A stretch of DNA of 64,000 nt from Datisca glomerata (Eukaryota; Streptophyta; Magnoliopsida; Cucurbitales; Datiscaceae): assembly GCA_003255025.1 (NCBI GenBank), contig QANY01008042.1, positions 966,600 through 1,030,599 of the forward strand, written 5' to 3'. The position numbers and the translations under genes were made by a program. Below the pieces are notes generated by a model. That model made no database searches. It had not been told where the DNA came from and saw only the letters and a list, made by a program, of their open reading frames with translations. Of this stretch, positions 10,907-23,640 are shown one piece after another. Every line of letters starts with the position of its first letter. Within the stretch, counting starts at the first letter, position 1.

Positions 10907-11898
10907 GGGAAGTTACTAATCGATAATTATTTTTTATATGTTTGAATTTAAAATGGTTACTTCTTAATTTATAGTTTCTATCAATTAGGTATGTCAAACA
11001 TATATCAATGATATACCTGTGAAATTAGATAACATGTTATATATAAATGATGATCATATTAATTAACTTAAAATTATTGATTAATTAAGAAATATACTAT
11101 TTAACTAGATCTATTAAAAAACTGTTATTTCTTACATAAAATTTCCCTAAAAATGCGTGCGCAAACATTGAACAAAGAAAATTGTGATAAATGAGAATGG
11201 GTGGTGGATGTCGACAAAGAGTACACAGATTTCTTATCGTATGTTGTACTTTCAAATATCGAGCAATCGCTTGCCTTGTTCTTTGTGGTTCAATTTACTT
11301 GATAAGTTCTGACATGTGTGGAACATTTGACCCTATATTTGACTAAAAAATGATCTCCCTTAAACGTGCCTTGACTGATTGACGAAAAAACATTCACGAG
11401 CTTCACAGAAAGAAACAGAGAGAGAGAGAATGAGAGGGTCCAGTAAAATATTTATTCTCATTCAATATTCCATGTAATGATGTTCCATTAAAATTAGTTT
11501 TGTTCTTTGTTAAAATTCTGAACTAGAAATACAACTGAAAGAAATACAACTCAAGAGTAAAATGAATCATTTAAGATCATTCTATTTCTTTAAATATAAT
11601 GTTGTACATAAGAGTAAAATGTGCAAGTGTATTAACTCCTTCTCAAAAGAATTCATGTCACGTATGTCTCTTAAATCCTAATGAAATATATCAACAGACT
11701 CAAAGTTCAAATTGTAAAAGAAAATTCTCAATTGTTTAATACAAATAGATATTAGGAATTAAACTCTAAGAAAAGAGAAGAAATCGAGGATCTTGTCTCG
11801 AGCTATTGACATTTATTTGAGTAAATGAATATGAGAGAATGATCATAAATTTTAAGAAGTAGGACTGAGAGAACGGTCTTAATTTGAGGCTTCAATAA
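10907..11898. other. Intergenic DNA 3' of the IQM gene
   Basis: AT-rich DNA ending at the stop codon of the minus-strand IQM gene, so its last few hundred bases (about 11500-11898) should hold the 3' UTR and polyadenylation signals. AATAAA-like words are too common here to pick one. A short (GA)n run lies near 11416-11428. Confidence 0.45.
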
Positions 11899-14525
11899 TT
11901 AATTTGAAGTAGGAAAATGATGTAGATTTGGACTAGAGAGTCCCATACATGAAAGTCTAGGTGAAAGATGGAATTTAGGACTTGGTCTAGGGGAAGGAAT
12001 AGGAAGATTATAATTAATATTAGTACCAAAATGTTGTGCATGGATGTTCCTAAGTGACAAATTGACATGTTCAAGTGCCTGAAATTGAAGCTTTGTTGGG
12101 TATTCTCTTACACACCCAATTCGAGGACCAGTCCCAGTCGTCCACTTTCTTGTCATACAGTTCATATTTGCCCTCTTCTTTGATTCAAATTTTGATCTTG
12201 CTTCAGCATTTTGATCTTCACCCATTTTCACTTGCTTCACACAGTTATTCTCGCTTTCTTTCCTATTTTCCTCTTCTTCTAATTGATCAGTACTAAAGGA
12301 TTTACTACTTGAAATTTTAGCTACTCTAATAGAGTCGGCATTACGCTCCTCTGGATTTTCTCTCGATGTGTCATCCTCGTCTACCGAACATTTCTGCAAA
12401 ACAAAAATTTGAACAATTTTGAATTATCTATAGTCCAAAATAATGGTACCCGATGATTTATATTCGTTCAGATGGGGGATTATGACTGATTTGAAAAGCA
12501 GAATTAAGAGCTTTGGAGGATCAATGAAATGGCCGGGGGTACCCTACCTTAACGTTTGTTAAGTCCACATCATGTTCCTCTAAGAAGCTGATGAATTCCA
12601 TGAAGTTCTCTTCCGTTGGGTGATAGTGTCCACTGTAGGGCCAAATTGCCTGAATATACATTCAAATAAAACGTACATATCAACCTTCAACGAATATCAT
12701 CATGTATGATAATTAGGTACTATGGTGTAAAATAACAAATAATGTGACAGGTTAATTTACCTCAAGAACACCATTATGGGCAACTAATCGACCAGCTGCA
12801 GTGGTAGCACCACCAGAGAGAAAGCTGGAGTGCTGGAAAAATCCTTTTCTCTTTTGGCCAACGTACATGTACCTAGATGTGCTTAATACAAATATCCACT
12901 TACAACCCTCAATTGTGTCCAATAGCATCCCACTTTGCCTGTACACAAGCTTCCCATCCTTTACTATCACTTCGTATACTTCTCTTTCTTTCTGCATCAT
13001 GCATTAGCAGCCATTTTAATCAATTTAGTTGTAATGACGTTACCCTCAATCTCAGTACATTATATGCGACCAATATATATAGTACACATCGAAATGACAT
13101 ACGTACGGGTCCGAGGTATTGGATGCATTGATGATGGAGGATGGATCTAGGGCAATTCTCAAGATTTAATTCTTTTCCATCTCCTACATCCAACCTTCAT
13201 TTTTTTCATAAAGATCATAAAACAATATTTAGTTCATCTATCTTCACAATTATACATTAAAATGTGAAAATATTTGGACGAAATGCTAGTCTAGGGTTAA
13301 TTTTAACACACACACATATACATATATATCGTTTGACATAGCAACAAAGATTTTCATGGAAAGAACTAAAACTTGTAGAATGTTTAATTAAAAAAAGTTA
13401 CATATATGTCTACATACCAGTAGAAGAATGGTTGTGAGCTTTCACTACTAAACCAGACATCATAGTACAGATGGAGATTGTGTCCGTAGCGATGGCGTGG
13501 ATCAATCTATTGAGGATAAAATAGATCCTTAGAGACTTAAAATTGATGTGGGCGTGTGCATGCGCGATATATAGAGTGTGTTTTGAGTGCAGTTAATTAC
13601 AAATGAAATTCTAATTTGTTTGATTTAATTTTTTAGTGAATTAGTTATCCGGAATCCTAATAAGTAATATATTTCAAGGTACGAAAACGGGCGAAGAGGG
13701 GAGCTTACAGCTTCAAGCCAGTGTCTAAGAGCTAATTTTTTAGCTTTTTCATCCTTAGACAATCCCTTTCCAACCTATATATATATATATATATAGCTCA
13801 AGAAAATTTCAGACCTCATATGATCATAAATAACAACAGATTCATAAAAAAAATTGTGGCCGGGTTTCTCAAAGCAATTAAGTAATTAAGAGTATATACC
13901 TTGGCTGCCATAGTCCTGGCCCTTGCCCACCGTGAGACAGCGGTTTCCGATTTGTCAGACTCAAAAAATGACACCGAGCTCCGACTCAGAGCTGCGAAAT
14001 CTAACGCTTTCCACCTATACAACATTCCCAAAAAAAAAAACAAACCAAAACTTCAAAAAATTTGACCTTTTATAACCCTTGAAATTTTGAATTAAGAATG
14101 AGTTTTGTTTAAGATAAATAAGAAAAATAAAAAAATTACCAGAGCTCCTCAACAACAACAGCACAATCAGCAAGGTTTCGCCTGGTCCTATAACTCTTAT
14201 AAACCTTCTGAAGCTTAATGGCAGCTGCATCAATATTACTACTATCTCCTGCTTGTTCTTTTGCAGGTGAAGCAATAATAGCCTTTGTGGGGATTAATTT
14301 TTGTATCAAATTAGAATTAGCATTATTATTAATTTGGAGCTTTGTAATATTACTGCTGTTCACTACATTCCTTGATCTCTTGTGGCATATAGCTGATTTC
14401 TCTAAACCATGGAGTTCATCATCGATTTGAATCATTGGCTTCAAATCGTTTGTGAAATCCACTGTGCTTAATGTCCTCTTGCTTTGCTTGGCCCATTGAT
14501 TATCCATTGACTCTATAGTAACCAT
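11899..14525 (-). CDS. IQM: IQ-motif calmodulin-binding protein, IQM family
   Basis: IQM proteins bind calmodulin through an IQ motif and act in calcium signalling in plant cells. Eight coding exons join on the minus strand: 14140-14525, 13900-14014, 13709-13774, 13418-13506, 13107-13194, 12761-12991, 12548-12649 and 11899-12393. All introns are GT-AG and phases agree, giving 523 residues, within the usual range. Residues 100-120 carry the IQ motif ([16 protein letters not shown]). Conserved family blocks follow: [87 protein letters not shown] and, near the C-terminus, [17 protein letters not shown]. The start is the ATG at 14525; an upstream in-frame GTG at 14546 sits at a splice acceptor. 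The gene looks intact. Which IQM paralogue it is cannot be told here. Confidence 0.93.
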
Positions 14526-14865
14526 GATTTCTTCTACTCTTTTCACCTGCCAAATTAATTACAAAAAGAAATCCACTATTGTTAACTAAGTGTATATACC
14601 AACAAGGTTAATATTGAATACCAACAAGAAAAAATATTGAATTTTTTTTTATAAAAAGGAACATGAGATGGATTGTGACAAATGTTATGATTAATGACAT
14701 AAAAGAGATAATTTATTTACCGTAATTATGGAGTTGAGTGAAATGATGATGCATACTAACCTGAATTCACGTAAGAACAAAGAGACCAGTGAAAGAGCCT
14801 TTAATTAGTTTGAGATATATAGAATGGTATGGAAATGATGATTTCCTTTCCTTATATATATAATA
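14526..14865 (-). promoter_or_regulatory. IQM 5' UTR, 5' UTR intron and TATA box
   Basis: A TATATATA stretch at 14852-14863 fits a TATA box for transcription toward lower coordinates, starting near 14825. A splice donor CAG|GTTAGT at 14761/14760 and an acceptor GGCAG at 14547 would remove a 214-bp intron from the 5' UTR, placing the ATG 22 bases into the second exon. A second possible donor, TTACG|GTAAAT, lies inside this intron just after an ATG. Based on splice-site words only. Confidence 0.5.
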
Positions 14866-15884
14866 AGGATGAATGAAATACAAATATCAGCTTTTGTATC
14901 TTCTAATACGGAAGAATTTATGATAAATTATGAGGAAATTACTAAAACCTACTTTGATAATCAAATACGAGTTGTTTGAATGGAAGAAAAAGAGAAGTAG
15001 AAAAACAATACGGTGCTGCTTGATAGGTACACGAGGGGTTGATCTTGATATTTTCAAACCTCAATTTCTCTATACCTATCCTTTTCCATACTAGACACAC
15101 GCAGACAAGAAGCATTCAAAATTTTGAAGCTTTACTTCTTCAGTCAAGGTTGTTTAGTTCTTTTACATTTTTCCTACTTTTAATAAGTCATTTTCATTTA
15201 TCTTGTTATTTACTTTTTAGCGAATGATTTGCTGCAAAAGATTTTTTTAGTTAATTCACTGCCTATACACTTGGGTTATGGATAGTGGCCATAATTTATA
15301 ATAATATTCTGTAGTCCTAGTAACAAGGAAAGGTAATTAAGGATTTATATTGGGTGTGAAATATCACATTGTTTGAGAATCCATGGATGTCGCTGGAGTA
15401 AATGATCATTAATAAGATTAAGTTACTGAGAATGGATCAAATCAGATAGTTCTATTTCTCAATCTTTCTGACTTGCTCCTATAGAACGAAAGTTATTGAA
15501 AATATTAATAAAAATTACTCAATCATAACCACTAATAAAAGATTCCTTGAACATTAAGGATTAATAATTATTTTTTAGAAATCTAATCGTAGTATACATA
15601 CGCTATGATAGTAATCTGAAAATGAAAGTAAATGAGTTATTATTTAAGGCAATATAGATCCTAGGAGTCAATCAATCATGAAAAGTAAAAAATGGTTGAG
15701 TCACTTTGTCTTGATTGTTTATTTAATAGAAGTGTTCGTTTTGCATGTAAAAGGGAAAACTACCCCACACTTCGAAGAAGTAAAAAAAAATGAATAAACG
15801 TAACGAAGTGGGATGCAATATTCATCCAGCTTGCAGTGGGATGAGTAAAATCAATCAGCAGGGCCCACACTTGTTGATATCAAT
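14866..15884. other. Upstream intergenic region of IQM
   Basis: About 1 kb of AT-rich DNA without coding signal. It holds the distal promoter of the IQM gene and, at its right end, the left flank of the hAT-like MITE. A 14-bp word, ATATTCATCCAGCT, occurs at 15818-15831 and again at 16399-16412 on the other side of the MITE. Confidence 0.45.
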
Positions 15885-16038
15885 TAAGGATTTATAAATG
15901 TGTCGAAAAAATCTACTGTCTAAAAAAAATTATCTCAAACCAAACGGGATGGGACGAGATAAAATTTTTCATCCCATGCAGGATGGGACGGGACATGGGA
16001 TAAAAGGTTTTGTCCCAACTTTGTCCCTTCCCGTCCCG

Positions 16039-16071
<33 letters not shown>

Positions 16072-16392
16072 NATCGTTTTAATTTTAAATCAATTCTTTT
16101 GATTATTAACCTATAATTGATTTTAACCTTTAAAATTTAGTCTAAATCTCTAAAAAACTCAAAAAAAGCCCAAAATCCAAAAAAATCAAATTCAGCCCAA
16201 AACAGTAAGAAAAGCCAAAAAATGTAGAACAAAAACGGGAAAAAATCTATCTCGTCCCATCCCAAACCCCGTCTTGTCCCGCTCGGGATTTTCCCTCTAT
16301 ACCGAACGAGACGGGACACAAAACAAATTGCCCTGTCCCGATCAGGACAAGAAAAGAATCTCAAAACTCGTCTCGTCCCGTGCACACCCCTA
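15885..16392 (-). mobile_element. hAT-like MITE rich in GGGACG words
   Basis: The right end on the minus strand reads TAGGGGTGTGCACGGGACG, the usual terminus of plant hAT-type elements. The interior is packed with GGGACGAGA, GGGACGGGA and their complements, so its two halves fold back: GGGATGGGACGAGAT near 15947 pairs with its complement near 16247. Candidate 8-bp target duplications, ATATCAAT (15877-15884) and ATATCGAT (16393-16400), differ at one base. The left terminal repeat is degraded. An AT microsatellite with one unresolved base lies at 16042-16071. Confidence 0.6.
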
Positions 16393-16400
16393 ATATCGAT

Positions 16401-16711
16401 ATTCATCCAGCTGGGGGAGATTTGGACGGCTCTACAGGGAGGTACCGCGGCCCAGTGAAAGTAGGCTTTAACATGTTCACCCTTGACCCAATCCTTTACA
16501 AATTGGACAAGGCTGAGAAACGGACTAAGCTAAGGAAATCGTTTGAGCCTTCCTTACAGTCTTCTCAAGTATTAAGCAACAAGAGAGTTGTTCGTGAAGA
16601 GTAGGAAGATACTATTCGTTGCATATATTTAATCACCACTAAAAAAAGGAGATCGGATGAAGTGACTGATTCAGTGGATGTAGCCAGTCCCGAACGGCCC
16701 CACCCTAATAA
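16401..16711 (+). pseudogene. Possible LINE ORF1 tail or spacer
   Basis: A 74-codon open frame (16380-16604) with GPVKVGFNMFTLDP and a basic C-terminus ends 100 bases before LINE ORF2. Its position suits the end of a LINE ORF1, but no diagnostic zinc-knuckle motif is present. Treat it as a guess from position. Confidence 0.3.
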
Positions 16712-18350
16712 ATGAAGCTAATGTGTTAGAATTATCAGGGTGTGGGAAGCCTTCTGACAACCCAATCTCTGAAGAAGCTCTTAAAGCTTCACTCTCCAGA
16801 TGTACTGGTGTTAATTGAAACCAAAAATGGTCCCAAGAAATTGGATAATGTGATAAGAGCTTTGGGTATGAATTTTATGCTGATTGTTGATCCTCGTGGC
16901 CTCAGTAGAGGTATAGCTATGTTCTGGAATGACGCTGATTGTGTGATGATCAGTAAATACTTTAGCTTCTTTATCGAAGCCTTGGTTAAAGACCCGATTA
17001 ATAATAACAGTGGAGATTTTTTTAGGTTTACAGAAGCATTGATGAAATTGCTCGGAGGGAGCAATTAGTCGTGCTTTAAAGTCTTTTATTGGGATTTGTG
17101 GAGCCTTATTTACTTTGTGGTGACCTCAACGCCTACTCATCCCCCTCCAAAAAAATGGGCGGGAGTCAAATTTCTTGGTTTTCTATGGATGCCTTTAACT
17201 AGTTTATCTCAAATTGCAATCTTCTTGATGTGAGCTTCTCATGAGTTCTTTTCACTTGAACGAATAAGCGGAAAGAAGATAACCGTACTTGTGAGAGACT
17301 AGATCGTTGTTTGAGTAATGAAGCATGGTTGGAGCTCTACCCTGAATGCAAACCCATTCACATCTCGTGCGGGGGTTCAGACCACGTGGCACTACTAGTA
17401 GATACATGCAGAATTTTTAATATTTGAAAAAGGATTTTTCGGTACGATAAACGATGGGTAGATTTTAACGGATGGAGGAACACAGCTGAGCTTCGTCTCA
17501 ATGGGTCCCGTGCTCAAATCCCATTGAGAGAAGCTTTTATCGGTAAAAAACTGGTTGATCGATGCGAGGAAAAATGAACTGATGGCCAATTTGAAGAGGT
17601 TGTTGATCAGTGAACTAGAGGCAAAAATTAAGAAGTTGTATTCTTATCAAAACCCTCACGATAATATTGATGAGATTAATGTTTTGGAGATAAAACTCGA
17701 TCGGGCAATTAGAGAGGAAGAAAAATATTACCGAAATAGATCGGCTGAATGGCTATCTGAAGGGAAAAATCAAAAGCAAGCTCAACCCTGAGGACGTCAA
17801 ATGGTTGACTTGGGCTGTAGAGGAGCAAGAAGTTTTTCAAGATGTACATGATATTGCTGGATCAAAATCACCAGGCCCATATGGTTTTCCATCATGTTTC
17901 TATCATCAATTTTTCAACTCACTAAAGGCGGACGTGATGCTCATGGTAAGGATTTTTTTTGAATTTCAAACTTTCCAAGGAGATTAATTATACCCATATT
18001 GTTCTTATCCTGAAGAAAAAAATCCCTCAACACATGTCTGATCTTAGACACATAAGTCTCTACAATGTTTCATACAAAATCATTTCGAAGATTCTAACTA
18101 ATAGTCTTCATATGATCATTGGGAAATTGATTAGCTTCCACCAAAGCGCTTTTATCCCCGGACGCAACATCAGTGACAATATTCTGATAGCCCACGAAAT
18201 TCTTCATTCACTCAGAACTCGGGGAAGAAGGGTTTAAAAGAAAACGTCGATTAAGCTTGATATGTCTAAAGCTTTTGACAGAGTTGAATGGGATTGTATT
18301 ATTGTTATCATGTCTGTGATGGGTTTCCCTAATACTTGTGTAGATGGATA
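16712..18350 (+). pseudogene. LINE ORF2: endonuclease and reverse transcriptase, truncated
   Basis: This is a plant L1-type non-LTR retrotransposon ORF2. From 16712 the start reads MKLMC, stop, NYQGVGS, equivalent to the family's WNCRG start. HSPDVLVLIETK is the endonuclease strand with its catalytic Glu, and SDHVALLV near 17378 is the terminal endonuclease SDH motif. 17555-17791 holds the linker with EEKYYRNRSAEWLSEGKN. 17805-18237 is RT, with SPGPYGFPSCFY, ISLYNVSYKIISKIL and QSAFIPGRNISDNILIAHE, followed by KLDMSKAFDRVEW. It stops at 18350, where copia A begins, before the catalytic FADD box. Several stops and frameshifts are present. Confidence 0.88.
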
Positions 18351-19745
18351 TGCTGGTCATTGCGGCGCGTGCGCGGTGAAAGCGTGAAAGCACGTGGTCT
18401 TTTAAAAAATTAAACATCTAATAAAAATTAAACATGTGGCATTACAATGTTGCACACTCATTACTGTAGTGTCACGTGGCACCACAATAGTTCATGTCAA
18501 TTTCTGAAACCCTATCAGTGATTGATATGTGACAATTATTGTGAATTAAATATTTATTTTAATCAGACAATTAGCTAGATATCAATTAATTTAAAATTAA
18601 CATATATGATTATCTTTATCAACTAATTTATCTGTTATTTCACAAAACATAAGTTTAGTTGATTTAAATTATTATCTAATAATAATTTAATATATAATTT
18701 TACAAATTAAATATTCTGTCTCACTTATCGATAATTAAAAAATTGATAATTATATATACATATATACATACATATATATATATATATATATNAAACCCCA
18801 ATAAATCAGATTATTAATTAAACTCTTTAATTAAATAATATTATTTATTAATTTCATTATTACTCGATTATAAATATGAAATTGCACTCTTAGAGATTAT
18901 AGAATGTAATTGTAGAGTATTCTTATGTAGTCCACTGACACAATCATTTCATGTAGTTCTGTCATTAATTATTAGTTCGTAAATTAGAACTGATCAAAAT
19001 TATCGTTTTGCCCTTCTAATTATCTATTGATCCTTAAGTACCATTAATCTCACTTGTAAGTGGTTAATTTATAAATTTATTATAAATTTAAGCACAATAA
19101 CCATTTAGTTCCAAAATTAACACTTAAGAGAACCAATATACGATCCATTAGAAAAGTTGATTTCAAATCTTGTAAGATCATGTTCTCAGCTATCCACATC
19201 ACTAAATTCCTAAAGCAAAAGTCACTAGCCTGATTAACAAACAGACCTTAACGAGTGAATTAAAAGATCCAGTAGACATGCATAGGAGTTCATGACTACT
19301 CATGATTCAGATTGATCTACATATGATCATCGAATTGATGTGTATTAAATCTTTATGATAAATGACACGTTAATAAATATATTAATTTACATCGGTCATG
19401 TCATATATAATCTTATTATATAAAGTACATTCACTAAGATGTCTATACACATCTATGATTCGGAGCTAGATCACACGAATTCATAATGCGTAGTGAACCG
19501 TACTGAGCAACCATTCACTAAAGATTACATACTTTAATATGTTGCTGATAATTTTATTCATTATATATGATCTTAATTCTCTTGTACTAATACAAGATCA
19601 TAGTCTCATTAATGAATATGGAATTTTCAGATATTTATATAAATTATTCAACAATAACTTAAAAGAATAATTATATAAATGTAATACTCTTTAAATTTCA
19701 TATCAAAATATCAATACACATATTTTGAGGGCATAACCCCTAACA
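18351..19745 (-). repeat. 3' LTR of copia A (internally deleted)
   Basis: In element sense it begins TGTTAGGGGTTATGCCC at 19745, directly after the purine tract AGTGGAAGAT, and ends at 18351 in a CA-like terminus next to the LINE. It is 1395 bp long against about 2265 bp for the complete copia C LTR. Comparison with 25582-26596 shows that about 700 bp of the R/U5 part is missing near 18435. It keeps the GTCACGTGGCACC motif near 18471. An AT microsatellite with one N sits at 18775-18792. Confidence 0.88.
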
Positions 19746-21330
19746 ATCTTCCACTTGCCTTAAAGCAAATGTGGCATCTCTTAATCCAATGTTACGTATG
19801 TGGCCCTCAAATGACTTTGCAAAAAGTGTCTTTGTAAAAGAATCAGCCAGGTTGTGTTCTGATGCTATCTTCATAACAGTCACATCCTCTCGATGCACGA
19901 TCTCTGTTACAATATGATATTTTCTCTCCATGTGCTTGCCCCTCTTGTGACTCCTCGATTCCTTGGAATTTTCTACCGTCCCACTATTATCACAGTACAT
20001 GATCAATGGCTTGTCCATATCTGAAACTACTTCTAGATCATAATAAAATTTTCTGAGTCATGCCGCCTTTTTCGCGGCTTCACAAACTGCTATATATTCG
20101 GTTTCCATAGTGGAATATGTAATGCTGGATTGTTTAACACTTCTCCAGACTACAGATCTTCTACCTAAGGTGAATACTGATCTAGATGTCGACTTTCGAC
20201 TATCTCTCCCCGATTGAAAATCAGAATCAGTATATTCAATGTGGTTTAGGTCTCCACCAAAATAAACACGCATATAGTTTCTCGTTCTCCTAAGATACTC
20301 GAGAATATGCTTTACTGTAAACCAGTGTTCCAAAACCGAACTCGATTGATAATTTCCACTGTATAACAGATATCTGGTCTCGTACACATCACGACATACA
20401 TGAGACTTCCAACTATTGAAGCATTGGAAAATTCTCATATCCTCTTCCTCCTAAGGTGTCTTAGGACATTGTTTCTTGGAGAGGATGATTCCATGTCTGG
20501 TCGATTGTTGATCTTTCTTGGAATTCTCTACAAAGAATCTCTCTAGCACCTTATCAATATAAGATACGTGAGAAAGTGTCAAGAACTTGTTCTTTCTATC
20601 TCTTAGGATTTGGATGCCTAGAACATAACTCGCTTCTTCCAAATCTTTCATTTGAAATTTCTCAGCTGACCACTTTTTTAACTTTGACAAAGTTTCACAT
20701 CATTCTCAATTAGTAGAATATCATCAATATAAAGAACTAAGAAAATCATTATCTTATCTTTGGTGTATTTATAAACACAGGTTTCGTCAATATTTTGCTC
20801 GAAATCATAAGACTTTATAATATCATCAAAGGTAAGATTCCAAGATCAAGATTCTTGCTTTAATCCATAAATGAATTTAAGCAAATTGCATACTTTTTGA
20901 TATTGTCCTTTTTGTACGAACCATTCTGGCTGCATCATATAGATGCTTTCTTAAAGAAAGTCCTTCAAAAAAGCGGTCTTGATGTCCATTTTTCATATCT
21001 CATAGTCAAAACTAGTGGTTATAGATAAAAGGATGCGAATGGATTTTAGCATGGTCAGAGGGGAGAATGTCTCTTCATAATCGACTCTCTCCCTTTGTGT
21101 ATAACCCTTGACTACTAACCATGCCTTGAAAGTCTCTACTTTCCCATCTGCACCACTATTCTTCTTGAAGATCCATTTACATCCAATCGGCCTGACATCT
21201 TCAGGTGGATCTACAAGTTTCCAGAAGGAATTGGAATATATAGATTTCGTTTCCTAGTTCATGGCATCTTGTCATTTCCCATTTTCAGGATCATCCATTG
21301 CTTCTTCATAAGATAATAGATCATCCTTAT
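19746..21330 (-). pseudogene. Copia A reverse transcriptase and RNase H, broken
   Basis: The RT part (about 20440-21330) contains the catalytic YIDDILL box near 20715-20745 and KFQMKDLEEASYVLGIQI. The RNase H part includes YMRVYFGGDLNHIEYTDSDF, SITYSTMETEYIAVCEAAK (the D and E active-site strands) and, at the end, MYCDNSGTVENSKES with a final HNLADSFTK block, then stops at the LTR. Order, spacing and motifs are those of copia polyproteins. At least four frame breaks split the region. Confidence 0.88.
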
Positions 21331-21539
21331 TAGTGTATGACACTAGACATGTGCCTCTAGCTCGTAGCGAACTGGTTATCTCAGAACCCTCCCACTACGA
21401 CGTTGGACCGGAGTTTCCTTTGCAAGAACTATGATTTCTCTTATTTGTCGTTTATCAGTAGACATTGAAGGTGGTCTGATCTCATCAGTCATAAATTCCT
21501 CGAGAACTATTTTGCTATGAGGTTTGTAGTTTTGCATAT

Positions 21540-22500
21540 AGTCATGCTAAAAAAAGGTTACATTTGTCAACACAAACACCTTTTGATCATTGTGACTATA
21601 AAAGTACCCACCTCTTGTCTCTAGAGAATAGCCAACAAATATGCATATCTCAGACGTTGAGTCTAACTTTCCGGTCTTGGGTCTAAGAATATGAGCTGGA
21701 CACCCAATATATACATAAATGATGCAAACTGTGTTTGGAGTCATTCCATAACTCTAAAAGCATCTTGCTTACAGGCTTAGAAGGCACTACATTCAAAATG
21801 TAAGTTGTCATGTGTAGTGCATATCCCCAAAATGGAAGTGAGAATGATGAGTAGCTTAACATCGACATAACCATATCCAATAAGGTTCGGTTTCTCCTCT
21901 CTGCAACACCACTTTACTGTGGTGTTCCAATTGCTGTCAGTGTGATAGAATTCTACTCTCCAGCAAATAATCTTTGAATTCTAAATCCAAGTATCCGAGG
22001 GTTTTCAATGATTTACCTAATTATTTTTCAGCTTCATCCTTGAAGTCTTTAAACTTTTCAAAAATTTTAGACTTTCGATGTATTAGGTAACTATAATCAT
22101 ATCTTGAGTAGTCGTCAATGAAAGTGAGAAAATACTCATACTCACCTCTAGCTTGTACATTGATTGGTCCACAGACATCACTATGTACTAATTCAAGTGA
22201 TTCATTGGCTCTTTGGCCCTCTCCTATGAAAGGTATCTTCCTCATTTTACCCTCTAGACAGGATTCACAAACATGAAGAGTTCTAACTTTTAGCTCTCTC
22301 AAAACACCATGCTTTGTTAACATGTTTAACCAATCTAGATTAATATGTCACAACCTAAGATGCCATAAATATGTGTCATAATCATGAGAATCTTTTTATC
22401 GTTTGTTATTTTTAGGTTTTGATACTTTAAATAATTTTGAATTATTTGACGCACATTTAGTCGGTTTAAGCATATACAGTTCATTTATAATTTTAGCATG
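21540..22500 (-). pseudogene. Copia A integrase with GAG-pre-integrase domain, broken
   Basis: 22021-22323 holds the end of the pre-integrase zinc finger (CESCLEGKM) and the integrase core start, LVHSDVCGPINVQ and FIDDYSRY, which provide two of the catalytic acidic residues. 21683-21880 carries YALHMTTYILNVVPSK, and 21547-21744 carries the C-terminal GYSLETRGGYFYSH. Frame changes separate the blocks. The region lies between protease and RT, as in copia elements. Confidence 0.87.
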
Positions 22501-22599
22501 ACAGATATCGAATCCATTCTTAAAAATAATAAACTATTTATTAATGAAAGAAATTTCGAATAACTGTTCTTGTAAAAATTCAAATGGACTATCCCTAAT

Positions 22600-23640
22600 G
22601 CTTTAGCTAACACGAGAGCACCACTACCAACTCTCAAAAATGACATCGCCATCAGCCAGCTCTCTTAACAAATCAAGCATCTTCAAAGAAGAACATACTT
22701 GATTAATGGCTCCCGAATCAAGTATCCAGGATGACAAATCATATTCCACTAAACAAGCTTCAAGTACAAGTAAATCGTATTTACCTTTCTTTTTCAGCTC
22801 AGAGAGATACTTGTCACACTTTCTCTTCCAATGACCTTCAACCCCACAGTGAAAATACTTTCCTTTGGTCTTGTTGTCTTTCTTATTCTTCTTGACTTTC
22901 GACGATGTTTTGGCTTTCTTTACTCTTTTATTCTCACTCTTGTCCTTACCTTTGTCATTCTTCCTTTTCTTGTTCTTAATAATATTGGAAGAAGTCTTTT
23001 GCTCGACAACATTTACCTCACCCTCTTTGACCATTCTAAGGTTGAGTGACTCAAAAGTCTACACTTCATCCAACAATTGAGTCGTGTTGAATTATAACTT
23101 ATACATAACATTGTTGGTCGTGAACACAGAAAAATTTGGTGTGAGCGATTCTAGTATGATGCTAACTTCAGTTCGCTCATCAATGGTCATCCCATGTAAT
23201 TCTGCCTTGTGCATTATGTTGACCATATTCAAAACATGTTCTCGAACATAAGTAATCTTCCTCATCTTAGTTGTCATATAGCCTCTAGTGGCCTTAAAAT
23301 GTCTTTGATCGGACTGTGCCCAAACATTGCCTGTAAAGATTCTATAATCTCATAGGCAATCTCCAAGCTTTCATGTTTAGTTCTCAGAACATCATACATG
23401 CTCACAAGCATGTAGCACTTCGTCTTGTTGTAATTTGATATGATCGAAGTATCATATTTGTTCCTAACATTCTGAGGGGCGTTAGCAGCAGGCTCTTCAG
23501 GACATTCCTCAGTAAGAACGAACTTATGGTTCTCACATATCAGCATTAATTTCATACTTGAGTTTTCAACGTACGAAATTAACACCATTCAATTTTTCAA
23601 GAGCGAGTAAAATAGTAAAAGAGTTGCCCATAGTAAACAT
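22600..23640 (-). pseudogene. Copia A gag, zinc knuckle and protease start, broken
   Basis: The likely start is the ATG at 23640 (MFTMGNS), by homology with copia C. Gag continues through 23274-23588 (LMLICENHKFVLTEECP, YMLVSMYDVLRTKHES) and 23092-23277. 22624-23034 has a Lys-rich stretch, the knuckle YFHCGVEGHWKRKC and the protease motif WILDSGAINQVCSS with its DSG active site. A frameshift follows the first 25 codons. Gag and protease package and process the element proteins. Confidence 0.87.

Noticed and set aside
12075..12296. Plus-strand ORF in the IQM region
   Set aside because: It is antisense to the last IQM exon, where the minus-strand motif [17 protein letters not shown] is diagnostic.
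12801..13150. Overlapping plus-strand ORFs of 68-84 codons
   Set aside because: They are complements of IQM exons 5 and 6 and the intron between them.
16042..16072. Matrix attachment or regulatory AT element
   Set aside because: It is a plain AT microsatellite with one unresolved base inside a MITE.
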